DNA from: Oreohelix idahoensis
Lineage: Eukaryota > Mollusca > Gastropoda > Stylommatophora > Oreohelicidae
Length of the DNA: 64,000 nucleotides
Assembly: GCA_024509875.1 (NCBI GenBank)
Contig: JAMPIV010021224.1
Span: 1 to 64,000 of the forward strand
Direction: 5' to 3'
Shown: positions 1 through 10,640 of the stretch, piece by piece
Layout of the letters: every line of letters begins with the position of its first letter
Position numbering within the stretch: the first letter of the stretch is position 1
Notes under the pieces: generated by a model
The model's input: only the letters and a program-made list of their open reading frames with translations
The model's database searches: none
Told to the model about the DNA's origin: nothing
Program-made: the position numbers and the translations under genes

Positions 1-499
1 GGATAAAATACAATGGACTGCGGAGTGTGAACAGGCTTATACAGAGTTGAAAAATAAGCTGACAAATAAAACCTATCCTTGCCCTTCCCGATCTCACACA
101 AGAATTCGTACTAAGAACGGATGCTAGCAATGTAGGCATCGGAGCAACATTACTACAGCGGGCAGACACACCGCCACATATGCTATTACCAGTAGCTTTT
201 GCCAATAGAAAGGTAAATACAGCTGAAAGAAATTATTCTACCGTTGAACGTGAATGCCTCGCTTTGGTCTGGTCGATCAACAAATTAGCCCCTTTTCTTT
301 ACGGGAAACACTTCATTGTGGAAAGTGATCACCAGCCTTTGATGTTTTTAGCAGTGTCTAAAAAATTAAATTCACGACTTTTAAGGTGGAGTTTACTGTT
401 ATCTCCATATTCGTTCAATGTGAGATACATTCCAGGACGGGACAATCTTGGACCCGATTTTTTTAAGTCGTCATCCTATCAAAGGAGATATAGAAAAAC
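1..499 (+). pseudogene. Broken 3' end of a second Gmr1-like gag-pol (RNase H region)
   Basis: This stretch is nearly identical to 6742-7238, the RNase H end of the intact gag-pol downstream. It has one extra A near 68-71 (four instead of three before CCTATCC) and one extra T near 459-465 (seven instead of six), so the frame is broken twice. The sequence then jumps from the equivalent of 7238 to the equivalent of 7319, losing the stop codon region, the polypurine tract and the first four bases of the LTR. It is therefore the damaged tail of a neighbouring element that shares the LTR at 500-2474. RNase H residues are still readable in pieces, such as the TVERECLALVWS block. The rest of this element lies left of the window. 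Confidence 0.9.
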
Positions 500-2474
500 G
501 CGAAATTTGGTTCCTCTTGCTTTGTTGTGGAAAAAAAATGTGTAGCGCGACTCCCACACACACACACCAGCGCAAGGTCAGCGCGGCGGTCTTTCTTTGA
601 AGTTTGTAGACAGCGGAAATGTGAATTACGGTTGAAGCCAGACAATATTACTAAAGAATGAGGAAATAGCTATATAGGAATGAATGGCGGACTTTCAAAG
701 TATGCATTTACTGAAAATTAAATTATTAATTACCGGAGAACGCCCGGTTGGAATAATATTAAATAAATATAACTCAACAAAGGAGATAGACTAGGAATTA
801 TATCCAAAAGGATATTATCCAAATATAAATAGTTTTAAAGATAATTAATATTTTTCACCTTCATCACATCGGCTAAAAGTTAGCTAATAATCTTTAAAAA
901 ATTATTACACTAACAAGCCTCAACGGATTTCAATAAAACTTATATGGAATGAAAGCCTCATATGGGGAAAAGGGAATGATACATAGAAAGGACGGAAGAA
1001 TATAAGTGTGTAGTGAACAGAAGAGAAAAACGAGTACAGGAAAAGCACAGATTGTTTCAAATAGCTTCAAACCAGGAGATGAAACGAAAATCTTTTGGGA
1101 CTTTTAGAGGTGCTTTCTCGTACGCGCGAGAGACTGAAATATAAGGACAGAGCGGCGCATTGGAAATCACACACTAAATCCAGAAGCCAGAGTGAGAAAC
1201 TGGAAGACAGCATCTGCAAGAAAAGTTCTATTTTCACGCTGCATGCAGGGCAGATTAAATTAAGCCAATACAGTCTCACCGTGAGCTTATTAATCCTAAG
1301 AGGGTATGTAAGTTTATTAAAAATATATGTATTACTAATATCATTTTATTTCAGATTTTATTTCTGATTGATTGTAGCAGATATAAATTTAAAAAAAGGG
1401 AATGACGCTAACCAGAGATAACCTTCACCGACATTGTCAGGAAGCATAACCATTAATTGGTTAGCCACATATATCATGGCTAGTTCTTGCCTGGAAGCTT
1501 ACGACATACCAGCAAGTACATAAGTGACTTGACATCCATAAGTGGAAGGCAAAGGTTATATCGTACCCATGTATCATAACATGTGATTTATTCATGTATA
1601 TTGTTAATTCTGCACATTATACATTATCTTATCATGCTATCTCTGTAATATACTACCATGATTCATTCATTTATATACAAACACTGAAGACATGGTCGCA
1701 TCATGAACAGCAGAGGGTGGTGAGATTGTTAGAACAATGGCCACCTATTACCTTTTGTTCCAGGTTTTTATGATCAATGTTTATGATCATTCCTGATCGA
1801 GAAAATAAAGACTTGTAGAAGTTGATCCAGCTCACTGAAGCCTAGAGGTCAACCACTCTTCAACACCTTAGTCCCCCGTAGTTATAGGGCGGGCTGAAGG
1901 AAAGTCTTCCGTACTCCAGTGTGTCGGAGGAACCTCGAGCAGACGTGGCTAATACATAGGATAAGTTTATGTGTATCCATCCAACAAATCCTGTGAGCAG
2001 TTTCTAAAACGACTGTTTAATGATGACAACTAGATGGCAAGAGATAATGTGACAATCCTTTTGTTGTAAATTCAGTGGAAGATAAATCCAAGACTTTTTA
2101 GCTTGTTTATTTGATTTGTAACTGTAAATAATCATACATTTTACCATCTTACAACAACCATTTCTCATTACAAGAATATATAGATGTACATAATAAATTG
2201 GATAATTGTACTCATTTGACTTGTTAAATTTTTAACTGTTAAAATTTTGAGTTACCTTTTCAAATTTAATTATATTATCACATAGGGTTACGATAGCGAA
2301 AGTAGCATCTTATACTTCTGAAGCCTAAATCTATTGTCCAGCTCAGAGTATTCACAGCTGTAACTCACTTGTGATACCAGTGTACTTCTCGGGCACTGGA
2401 ACTTCATACTTTCTGGAGAGAGATTCTACTTCTGCTCTACCACTATCATCATAATAGGAAAACCTTTCGCTACA
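500..2474 (+). repeat. 5' LTR of the Gmr1-like retrotransposon (shared with the upstream copy)
   Basis: The stretch aligns end to end with 7319-9622 apart from the LINE insertion there. By eye there are about 15-20 substitutions over 1.97 kb, so the two LTRs are roughly 99% identical. The LTR ends in TTTCGCTACA, the reverse complement of the TGTAGCGAAA that opens the 3' LTR. This copy has lost the first four bases (TGTA). AATAAA occurs near 1803 and again in the 3' LTR, a possible polyadenylation signal. A 90-codon + strand frame (1095-1367) recurs in the 3' LTR, but it is short and matches nothing I recognise. Confidence 0.9.
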
Positions 2475-2475
2475 C

Positions 2476-2495
2476 TGGGGGCTCTTTTGCGGGAT
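2476..2495 (+). promoter_or_regulatory. Primer binding site, tRNA-Pro-like
   Basis: The sequence starting one base after the 5' LTR is TGGGGGCTCTTTTGCGGGAT. The first nine bases and the last six match the complement of the 3' end of tRNA-Pro as used by several vertebrate retroviruses (TGGGGGCTC...CGGGAT), with a changed, two-base-longer centre. Position and TGG start are as expected for a minus-strand primer site; the tRNA identity is an inference. Confidence 0.6.
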
Positions 2496-2755
2496 ATTAT
2501 TTTGTATCCTGAGCTACTATCTATGTATTCTTCTATCTTGAGCCACAAATAGTTTGTAAAAATAAAAAAAATTTTTGAAAAAATTCTAAAACTTAGAATT
2601 TTTTTTTTCGTAATAGTAGTACCATTGAGTACGAAGTAAATAGGAAACGCTCACAAGGTTTTAAGGATTTGTCTTGTTCAAAGTAATTAATTGATTTTAA
2701 TTAAGTTAGTTGGTTAGTGAAGATAAAATTATATACCCTCTGGTAAGTAAGCATC

Positions 2756-5700
2756 ATGGCTGAATTGGTGAAGTTTAGAGCTGCGATTATGCAGGAAGGA
2801 AAAGACTTGGGTATGACAGGAGATGTTCTAATTCGGCATATCACAACTGAAGTGGATAAATATTTAGATAGAGAGACTAAAAGAATGGAAGCTGAAGCTG
2901 AAAGAGAGACTAAAAGAATGGAAGTTGAGGCTGAAGCCAAAAGAATGGAAGCAGAGAGAGAAGCCAAAAGAATGGAAGCAGAGGATAAGAAATTAGAGGC
3001 AGAAAGAAGGTTACAAAGAGCTCATGAGTTAAGTTTAAAGGAACTTGAACTCCAGGGAGCAGCTAGCAATCATGGTGCTAGCTCACCTTACTCTGAGAGT
3101 AGCTCTAACCATAGCACAGAAAGAGAAGTCAAAAGACTGGAAAGAGAAGAAAAGAGACAAATGTTGGAAGCTGAGGCTGAAGAAAGAAGGTTACAAAGAG
3201 CTCATGAGTTAAGTTTAAAGGAACTTGAACTCCAGGGAGCAGCTAGCAATCATGGTGCTAGCTCACCTTACTCTGAGAGTAGCTCTAACCATAGCACGGC
3301 AAATGGAGCCATGAGTTTCCACCTGGATCCATTTATTGAGAAGGAGGACGCCATTGAGTCGTACCTGGATAGATATGAGAGACTGGCCTCTACCTATGGA
3401 TTGGAAAAGGAAAAATGGAGCCTTAAACTATCTCAGGGGTTGAGGGGAGTTTCATACGATGTTTATTTAAAACTCTCAAAAGAAGACCAGGAAGATTATG
3501 AAATCTTAAAACAAGCTTTACTGGTCAGGTACGAAAAGAATTCTGAACCTTATAGAAAGAGATTCCGAACTGCTAAGCTACTTCCAGGAGAAAACTATCA
3601 CCAGTTTTCTGCCAGATTGGAAACATATCTGACAAAATGGATTAGCTTAGGAAAATGTCAAGATATAAAAGAAATGGTCATGATGGAACAACTGAGAGAA
3701 TCCATGCCTCAAGAAATGAGAAAATTTCTTATGGAGCAAGGAGCAGAGAGATTGGAAGATATTTTAACCATGGCTGAAAGATATCAAGCAGCTCAGTCAG
3801 AAGTGTCAGGAAATAAGAAGAAGCAGGGTGAGAACTTCAAACCTTCACAAAACTTTACCAACTATGAACACAGGGACAATTCCAACAAGAACAAACACAG
3901 AACTGATTATAAAGACAAAAACCCTCTAGGATCAGAAAAGAAACCTCCAAGAAAGGAAGGAAAGTGGTGTAAATCTTGCCAAATGAGTAACCACAATACT
4001 GCCGAATGCCGACGGAAAAACCCTCCTCATCACGCTGCATGCCTTACAACAGAGAACAAGGGAAGGAAGGACCTGGCAGATAGTCAGAAGGACCTCCATC
4101 ATCCCCCTGTCTGTGAGGAAGTGACCTTGAATGACATCCAAGTACTGTGCTTATATGATACAGGCTTGGACTTTGACTCAGTAGTGTGCTCTTCTCTGGT
4201 GAGTCCGGAACAGATAACCACAGAAACAGTGGAAATCAGAGGACCAGTCAAGGGAGCAGGAACCATGACACTGCCCATAGCCCGTATCAACATAAGATCT
4301 CGCTATGTGGAAGGAGAGATCAAAGCAGCAGTGATGGACAACCCTATCTACCCATTAATACTGGGATGTAGATATGTCTTTCTAGGAGAACCTATAAGAC
4401 CCATAGTGATGGCAACAGTCCAGACCAGGGCAAGCTCTAAGAAAGAGGAGGACATTATCATCAATACTCATCCAGAAGAGATGAGAAAGGCTCAAACTGC
4501 TGACAGTACATTGAAGCCTTGCTTTGGCAAATTACCTAAAAGCCATAACCCTCCAGAGAAAGGAGACTTATATATGAAAAATGGCCTATTATATAGAAAA
4601 GCTGGAACAGGACCTAAAGGACATGGACAGCTTGTAGTGCCAAAATCATACAGGGAGCAGGTTATGAAGCTAGGACATGCTATACCCTTCAGTGGACATA
4701 TGGGAATAGGGGCCACTGGACAACGGATAGCCTGTCACTACTTTTGGCCAGGAATCATAGAGGACATAAAGAGGTATGTGAGATCCTGTCCAGAATGCCA
4801 AAGAGTAGCTCCTAAACATAGTACTGCACCAGCAACACTGGGAGAAATGCCCATTATGGGAACGCCCTTCGAACGTGTTGCCGTGGATATTGTTGGACCC
4901 CTCAGTAGGACCAAGAAAAGAAATGCTTTCATCTTAACCTTGGTCGATACTTGCTCTATGTGGGGAGAGGCAGTAGCAATGTCATCGATAGATTCGAAAC
5001 ATGTGGCACAGGCACTGTTAACAATATTCACCCGATTAGGTTTCCCACATCAAATATTGACTGACAATGGTTCTCAGTTTAGGGGAAAACTAACACAAGA
5101 AGTATTCAGGTTATTTCAAGCTAGACATTATCACTGTAGCCCGTACCACGCCCAAGGGAATGGTCAAGTAGAGCGGTTCAATGGCACGCTCATTTCAATC
5201 CTTAGAAAGTTGGCCAGTGAGAAACCTGAAACTTGGGACACATACTTACCCTCAGCACTATTTGCCTATAGGGAAGTCCCACATAACTCCACAGGATTGG
5301 CTCCAGCTACGTTGTTGTTTGGACGACCAATCAAAGGTCCACTGGAAGCATTGTTGCGGACATGGACTGATGAAAAAGCAGAAGAAACCGTGACTTCTTC
5401 ATACCAATACGTCAACGAGTTGACATCTCGATTGAAAACAAGTTGGAAACTGGCAAATGATAACATGAGACAGGCCAGGAGGAAGCAGGCTGCTTACTAC
5501 AATAAAACAGCAAAAGATAGGGAACTTGAGGTGGGAGAAAAAGTTCTGTTACTGTTGCCCAGCAGCAATAATAAATTGCAAATTGGATGGCAGGGACCCT
5601 ACGTCATATTGGAAAAACTTTCCCGGACCAACTATAAGATTGACAAGAAAGGAAAGGAGAAGGTGTATCATGTCAACCTTCTTAAAAAGTATTATGACAG

Positions 5701-7282
5701 GGAAGCATCAGAAGTTGCACATATCATGACCCTGGCCATTGCAACAGAAATGCAGGATGAACCAATTTCCTCCATGGAATACCCCCTAACAACTACGGAA
5801 AGCTATGCTCAGGTTAATGTGAGTGAACATTTAACTCTTGAGCAGAGGAAAAAGGTGCAGGAGGTGTTAGAAATCCATGCTGATGTACTCACAGATAAGC
5901 CGGGGTGTACTAATCTGTTAGAGTATGACATGACGATTACTGACCCTACACCAGTTTGTATGCGGACATACCCTATACCTTATGCTAAAGGACAAACACT
6001 CAAGGATGAGATTGATTATCTCTTAAAAGAGAAAATTATTTCACAGTCTGAATCTCCCTACAGCTCAAGTGTGGTGCTATTAAGGAAGCCTAGTGGTGAA
6101 CACAGGTTATGCATTGATTATAGGAAACTAAATGCTATCACTGAATCTCAGGTAGACCCATTACCTGACACCAATCAGTTGTTTGCTACATTGAGTAAGG
6201 CTCGGTATTTTTCAAAAGTAGATCTAAGCAAGGGATACTACCAAATACCAGTAAAACCAGAAGTTAGGAAACTGTTAGCCTTTAGTACACCGGATGGACA
6301 TTACGAGTTCAATGTACTCCCATTTGGTTTAAAGAATGCTCCAAGTATCTTCACCAGAATGATGAGGAAATTGTTGGAACCATTACAAAATCCTCATATC
6401 ACCAACTTCATGGATGATATTCTGATTGCTACCACTACCTTCGAGGAACACGTAGTAGCACTCTCCATGTTGTTGGATAGACTGAGAGAAACGGGATTGA
6501 CAGCACGTCCAACTAAGTGTCATATTGGATGTGAGACATTGGAATTTTTAGGTCACACTATCTCTACAGGGCAAATGTCTCCCGACCCAAAGAATGTAGA
6601 GAAAATGAGAAAAGCACCAAGACCACAAACTAAGAAGGATGTAAGATCCTTTGTGTCACTGTGCGGGTTTTATCAGAAATATATACCCCATTTTAACTCA
6701 TTATGCGCGCCATTAACCGACTTAACCAAAAAAGGTCAGCCGGATAAAATACAATGGACTGCGGAGTGTGAACAGGCTTATACCGAGTTGAAAAATAAGC
6801 TGACAAATAAACCTATCCTTGCCCTTCCCGATCTCACACAAGAATTCGTACTAAGAACGGATGCTAGCAATGTAGGCATAGGAGCAACATTACTACAGCG
6901 GGCAGACACACCGCCACATATGCTATTAGCAGTAGCTTTTGCCAGTAGAAAGTTAAATACAGCTGAAAGAAATTATTCTACCGTTGAACGTGAATGCCTC
7001 GCTTTGGTCTGGTCGATCAACAAATTTGCCCCTTTTCTTTACGGGAAACACTTCATTGTGGAAAGTGATCACCAGCCTTTGATGTTTTTAGCAGTGTCTA
7101 AAAAATTAAATTCACGACTTTTAAGGTGGAGTTTACTGTTATCTCCATATTCGTTCAATGTGAGATACATTCCAGGACGGGACAATCTTGGACCCGATTT
7201 TTTAAGTCGTCATCCTATCAAAGGAGATATAGAAAAACAGAAAAGTAAGGAGAAACTGCAGCATGAGTTACCAAAAAGTTAA
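2756..7282 (+). CDS. gag-pol: Gag-Pol polyprotein of a Gmr1-like Ty3/gypsy retrotransposon (1,508 aa)
   Basis: A single open frame encodes the whole element. Residues 1-180 are a charged, coiled-coil-like Gag head rich in KRMEAE repeats. About 185-360 is a helical capsid-like segment. A CCHC knuckle follows (CKSCQMSNHNTAEC, near 404-417), then a protease-like LYDTG (near 465). Integrase comes next: an HHCC zinc module (HMGIG...CPECQ), a DDE core with D in VAVDIVGP (~710), D in LTDNG (~769) and E in QVERFNG (~806; 35 residues between the last two), and a GPY/F-type WQGPYVILEKL. Only then come reverse transcriptase (VDLSKGYYQI ~1155, NFMDDILIA ~1218) and RNase H (RTDAS ~1367, TVERE ~1410, ESDHQPL ~1436). 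Integrase before RT is the Ty1/copia-like order that defines Gmr1-type elements within Ty3/gypsy; normal gypsy elements end with integrase. No stop or frameshift is seen, so the element may be young. The ATG at 2756 is the first in frame after the primer site. Confidence 0.93.
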   Translation: MAELVKFRAAIMQEGKDLGMTGDVLIRHITTEVDKYLDRETKRMEAEAERETKRMEVEAEAKRMEAEREAKRMEAEDKKLEAERRLQRAHELSLKELELQGAASNHGASSPYSESSSNHSTEREVKRLEREEKRQMLEAEAEERRLQRAHELSLKELELQGAASNHGASSPYSESSSNHSTANGAMSFHLDPFIEKEDAIESYLDRYERLASTYGLEKEKWSLKLSQGLRGVSYDVYLKLSKEDQEDYEILKQALLVRYEKNSEPYRKRFRTAKLLPGENYHQFSARLETYLTKWISLGKCQDIKEMVMMEQLRESMPQEMRKFLMEQGAERLEDILTMAERYQAAQSEVSGNKKKQGENFKPSQNFTNYEHRDNSNKNKHRTDYKDKNPLGSEKKPPRKEGKWCKSCQMSNHNTAECRRKNPPHHAACLTTENKGRKDLADSQKDLHHPPVCEEVTLNDIQVLCLYDTGLDFDSVVCSSLVSPEQITTETVEIRGPVKGAGTMTLPIARINIRSRYVEGEIKAAVMDNPIYPLILGCRYVFLGEPIRPIVMATVQTRASSKKEEDIIINTHPEEMRKAQTADSTLKPCFGKLPKSHNPPEKGDLYMKNGLLYRKAGTGPKGHGQLVVPKSYREQVMKLGHAIPFSGHMGIGATGQRIACHYFWPGIIEDIKRYVRSCPECQRVAPKHSTAPATLGEMPIMGTPFERVAVDIVGPLSRTKKRNAFILTLVDTCSMWGEAVAMSSIDSKHVAQALLTIFTRLGFPHQILTDNGSQFRGKLTQEVFRLFQARHYHCSPYHAQGNGQVERFNGTLISILRKLASEKPETWDTYLPSALFAYREVPHNSTGLAPATLLFGRPIKGPLEALLRTWTDEKAEETVTSSYQYVNELTSRLKTSWKLANDNMRQARRKQAAYYNKTAKDRELEVGEKVLLLLPSSNNKLQIGWQGPYVILEKLSRTNYKIDKKGKEKVYHVNLLKKYYDREASEVAHIMTLAIATEMQDEPISSMEYPLTTTESYAQVNVSEHLTLEQRKKVQEVLEIHADVLTDKPGCTNLLEYDMTITDPTPVCMRTYPIPYAKGQTLKDEIDYLLKEKIISQSESPYSSSVVLLRKPSGEHRLCIDYRKLNAITESQVDPLPDTNQLFATLSKARYFSKVDLSKGYYQIPVKPEVRKLLAFSTPDGHYEFNVLPFGLKNAPSIFTRMMRKLLEPLQNPHITNFMDDILIATTTFEEHVVALSMLLDRLRETGLTARPTKCHIGCETLEFLGHTISTGQMSPDPKNVEKMRKAPRPQTKKDVRSFVSLCGFYQKYIPHFNSLCAPLTDLTKKGQPDKIQWTAECEQAYTELKNKLTNKPILALPDLTQEFVLRTDASNVGIGATLLQRADTPPHMLLAVAFASRKLNTAERNYSTVERECLALVWSINKFAPFLYGKHFIVESDHQPLMFLAVSKKLNSRLLRWSLLLSPYSFNVRYIPGRDNLGPDFLSRHPIKGDIEKQKSKEKLQHELPKS
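3001..3297 (+). repeat. Perfect internal duplication in Gag (2 x 117 bp)
   Basis: Bases 3001-3117 and 3181-3297 are identical and exactly 180 bp apart. Each encodes the same run of about 39 residues (starting RRLQRAHELSLKELELQ, ending in a Ser-rich YSESSSNHST). The 63-bp spacer encodes another charged helix. The duplication keeps the frame. Confidence 0.93.
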
Positions 7283-7300
7283 CTGTGCATGCACTGTTTT

Positions 7301-7311
7301 AAAGAAGAGGG
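7301..7311 (+). promoter_or_regulatory. Polypurine tract before the 3' LTR
   Basis: AAAGAAGAGGG is a purine run ending three bases before the TGTAGC that starts the 3' LTR, the place where plus-strand DNA synthesis is normally primed. Confidence 0.75.
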
Positions 7312-7314
7312 CTC

Positions 7315-9622
7315 TGTAGCGAAATTTGGTTCCTCTTGCTTTGTTGTGGAAAAAAAAATGTGTAGCGCGACTCCCACACACACACACCAGCGCAAGGTCA
7401 GCGCGGCGGTCTTTCTTTGAAGTTTGTAGACAGCGGAAATGTGAATTACGGTTGAAGCCAGACAATATTACTAAAGAATGAGGAAATAGCTATATAGGAA
7501 TGAATGGCGGACTTTCAAAGTATGCATTTACTGAAAATTAAGTTATTAATTACCGGAGAACGCCCGGTTGGAATAATATTAAATAAATATAACTCAACAA
7601 AGGAGATAGACTAGGAATTATATCCAAAAGGATATTATCCAAATATAAATAGTTTTAAAGATAATTAATATTTTTCACCTTCATCACATCGGCTAAAAGT
7701 TAGCTAATAATCTTTAAAAATTTATTACACTAACAAGCCTCAACGGATTTGGATAAAACTTATATGGAATGAAAGCCTCATATGGGGAAAAGGGAATGAT
7801 ACATAGGAAGGACGGAAGAATATAAGTGTGTAGTGAACAGAAGAGAAAAACGAGTACAGGAAAAGCACAGATTGTTTCAAATAGCTTCAAACCAGGAGAT
7901 GAAACGAAAATCTTTTGGGACTTTTAGAGGTGCTTTCTCGTACGCGCGAGAGACTGAAATATAAGGACAGAGCGGCGCATTGGAAATCACACACTAAATC
8001 CAGAAGCCAGAGTGAGAAACTGGAAGACAGCACCTGCAAGAAAAGTTCTATTTTCACGCTGCATGCAGGGCGGATTAAATTAAGCCAATACAGTCTCACC
8101 GTGAGCTTATTAATCCTAAGAGGGTATGTAAGTTTATTAAAAATATATGTATTACTAATATCATTTTATTTCAGATTTTATTTCTGATTGATTGTAGCAG
8201 ATATAAATAAAAAAAAAGGGGAATTACGCTAACCAGAGATAACTTTCACCGACATTGTCAGGAAGCATAACCATTAATTGGTTAGCCACATATATCATGG
8301 CTAGTTCTTGCCTGGAAGCTTACGACATACCATCTAGTACATAAGTGACTTGATATCCATAAGTGGAAGGCAAAGGTTATATCGTACCCATGTATCATAA
8401 CATGTGATTTATTCATGTATATTGTTAATTCTGCACATTATACATTATCTTATCATGCTATCTCTGTAATATACTACCATGATTCATTCATTTATATACA
8501 AACACTGAAGACATGGTCGCATCATGAACAGCAGAGGGTGGTGAGATTGTTAGAACAATGGCCACCTATTACCTTTTGTTCCAGGTTTTTATGATCAATG
8601 TTTATGATCATTCCTGATCGAGAAAATAAAGACTTGTAGAAGTTGATCCAGCTCACTGAAGCCTAGAGGTCAACCACTCTTCAACACCTTAGTCCCCCGT
8701 AGTTATAGGGCGGGCTGAAGGAAAGTCTTCCGTACTCCAGTGTGTCGGAGGAACCTCGAGCAGACGTGGCTAATACATAGGATATGTTTATGTGTATCCA
8801 TCCAACAAATCCTGTGAGCAGTTTCTAAAACGACCGTTTAATGATGACAACTAGATGGCAAGAGATAATGTGACAATCCTTTTGTTGTAAATTCAGTGGA
8901 AGATAAATCCAAGACTTTTTAGCTTGTTTATTTGATTTGTAACTGTAAATAATCATACATTTTACCATCTTACAACAACCATTTCTCATTACAAGAATAT
9001 ATAGATGTACATAATAAATTGGATAATTGTACTCATTTGACTTGTTAAATTTTTAACTGTTAAAATTTTGAGTTACCTTTTCAAATTTAATTATATTATC
9101 ACATAGGGTTACGATTGGAACTGATGACAAGAACTGGACAAGTGCCAGTGGAACAAGAGATGAGAAGAAGACGATGGCGATGGATAGGACACACACTGAG
9201 GAAGCCTGTTGATAGCATTACAAGGCAGTCCTTGTTCTGGAACCCCCAGGGCAAGAGAGGCAGAGGAAGACCAAGAAGTACATGGAGAAGAGAGTTGGAA
9301 ACAGAGGTGAAAATGATGAGGAGAACATGGAAAGAACTTGAGATGATGGCACGTGACAGGAGGACTTGGCATGTGTTTGTTGAAGGCCTGTGCTCCTTTG
9401 GGAGTGGAGGGTTATGAATGAATGAATGAATAGGGTTACGATAGCGAAAGTAGCATCTTATACTTCTGAAGCCTAAATCTATTGTCCAGCTCAGAGTATT
9501 CACAGCTGTAACTCACTTGTGATACCAGTGTACTTCTCGGGCACTGGAACTTCATACTTTCTGGAGAGAGATTCTACTTCTGCTCTACCACTATCATCAT
9601 AATAGGAAAACCTTTCGCTACA
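7315..9622 (+). repeat. 3' LTR of the Gmr1-like retrotransposon, interrupted by a LINE
   Basis: The LTR runs from TGTAGCGAAA to TTTCGCTACA, perfect 10-bp terminal inverted repeats with TG...CA ends. It matches the 5' LTR except for scattered substitutions and an insertion at 9116-9430. Without the insertion and its target duplication it is about 1.98 kb, long for an animal gypsy-type LTR. Confidence 0.92.
9116..9430 (+). mobile_element. LINE-A: 5'-truncated non-LTR retrotransposon with (GAAT)n tail
   Basis: This insert splits the 3' LTR. The LTR sequence TAGGGTTACGAT is present on both sides (9104-9115 and 9431-9442), a 12-bp target-site duplication. The insert keeps an open frame to a stop (9115-9417), which is the C-terminus of a LINE ORF2. 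Typical landmarks are RRWRWIGHTLRKP and KRGRGRPRSTWRRELETE. It ends in GAATGAATGAATGAA. This is the cleanest copy of a family whose relics recur across the window, and it post-dates the LTR element. Confidence 0.9.
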
Positions 9623-10519
9623 AGAGGGATCATTCACCCTTGGCTGAGGTGAAGCCCTGCTATGATGTGAGGTCAAGGCCAAATAGCCCTACCGGTCCCC
9701 TGCCTTGTAGCATCTTCTGACTTTTCCATGGATATCCCTTGTGGTGAAACATGTTGAGCACCCAGCATTGCACACTAAACATCGAGCAGTCACTTGAATC
9801 CTTGACGTATCTCTGGCGTTTACCTGGTTCGCTGCATGCAGGAGGATCTCACTATGGACCCTATGATAGGCAGGGGGAGCTGAGAAGTGGCTTTGTGTAG
9901 GACGTGACAATTCCCTGGGAGAGTCCAGAACCAGAGCACAGTATTTCATCTCTGTATATTTGAAGATCCCCCTTGGATGGCGGGGAATACGCAGTATACC
10001 ACACACTTCTTCCTCCTCGCTTGGTACCACATGTGAGGATCCTTTAAATGCAAGCCACGCTGGAGAAACTGAACCTCATGACTTCAACACGTTTCGGAAT
10101 GGCAGAAAAGCCACATGAAATAGCCTCGATCTAGAATGTAGATACTGTATTACCAGTGAGTCTTCAACTTGCTATTGGTTTCAAAAGAGCGAGAAGCTCA
10201 GCAGTCCTAGTTAAATAACAACAACTGACACCGAAACAAAGTAGTTCTGAGAATGCCTGCGTCCGGAGAATAAGGGTTTGTTTAAGGGAATAAGGTAGAT
10301 CTAGGCTAGTGCCGAATTGGCCTCCATATAGTCGGGAAGAAGGGTGAAGCCTTTAAATACGACAAAATGAGGGCGAACCCATTGAAAATAAACGGAGAGA
10401 CGTAACTGATGCATCGCGGTGTAATCTATAGGTGAAAAAAATTAGAAAATATTGTCGATGTTACCGTCATCTACATTCCATTCAGCGCTATGTGGTGGAA
10501 CATAAGCCTTCATAAATTC
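9623..10519. other. Flank of the LTR element, no recognised gene
   Basis: A 113-codon minus-strand frame (9689-10030) has several Cys residues near its C-terminus, but I do not recognise it and would not call it a gene. No exon of the cadherin is visible. Confidence 0.4.
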
Positions 10520-10640
10520 CCACCACGCCCAACTGTCCTGTGCCATCCATTCAACGTCTTCTGATGTCTTCTTTATGCATTTTATGTCTATTTTCAGTTA
10601 TCTTCTCTGTGTGCTTTTTGGCCTCCAACTATTTCTCATA
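10520..10640 (-). mobile_element. LINE-A relic
   Basis: The sequence resembles the reverse complement of the LINE-A 3' coding end (CTGTCCTGTGCCATCCATTC, then a CTCTGTGTGCTTTTTGGCC block), strongly diverged and without a frame. Confidence 0.65.

Noticed and set aside
1095..1367. 90-codon frame repeated in both LTRs (also 7915-8187)
   Set aside because: Conserved only because the LTRs are nearly identical; no recognisable domain.
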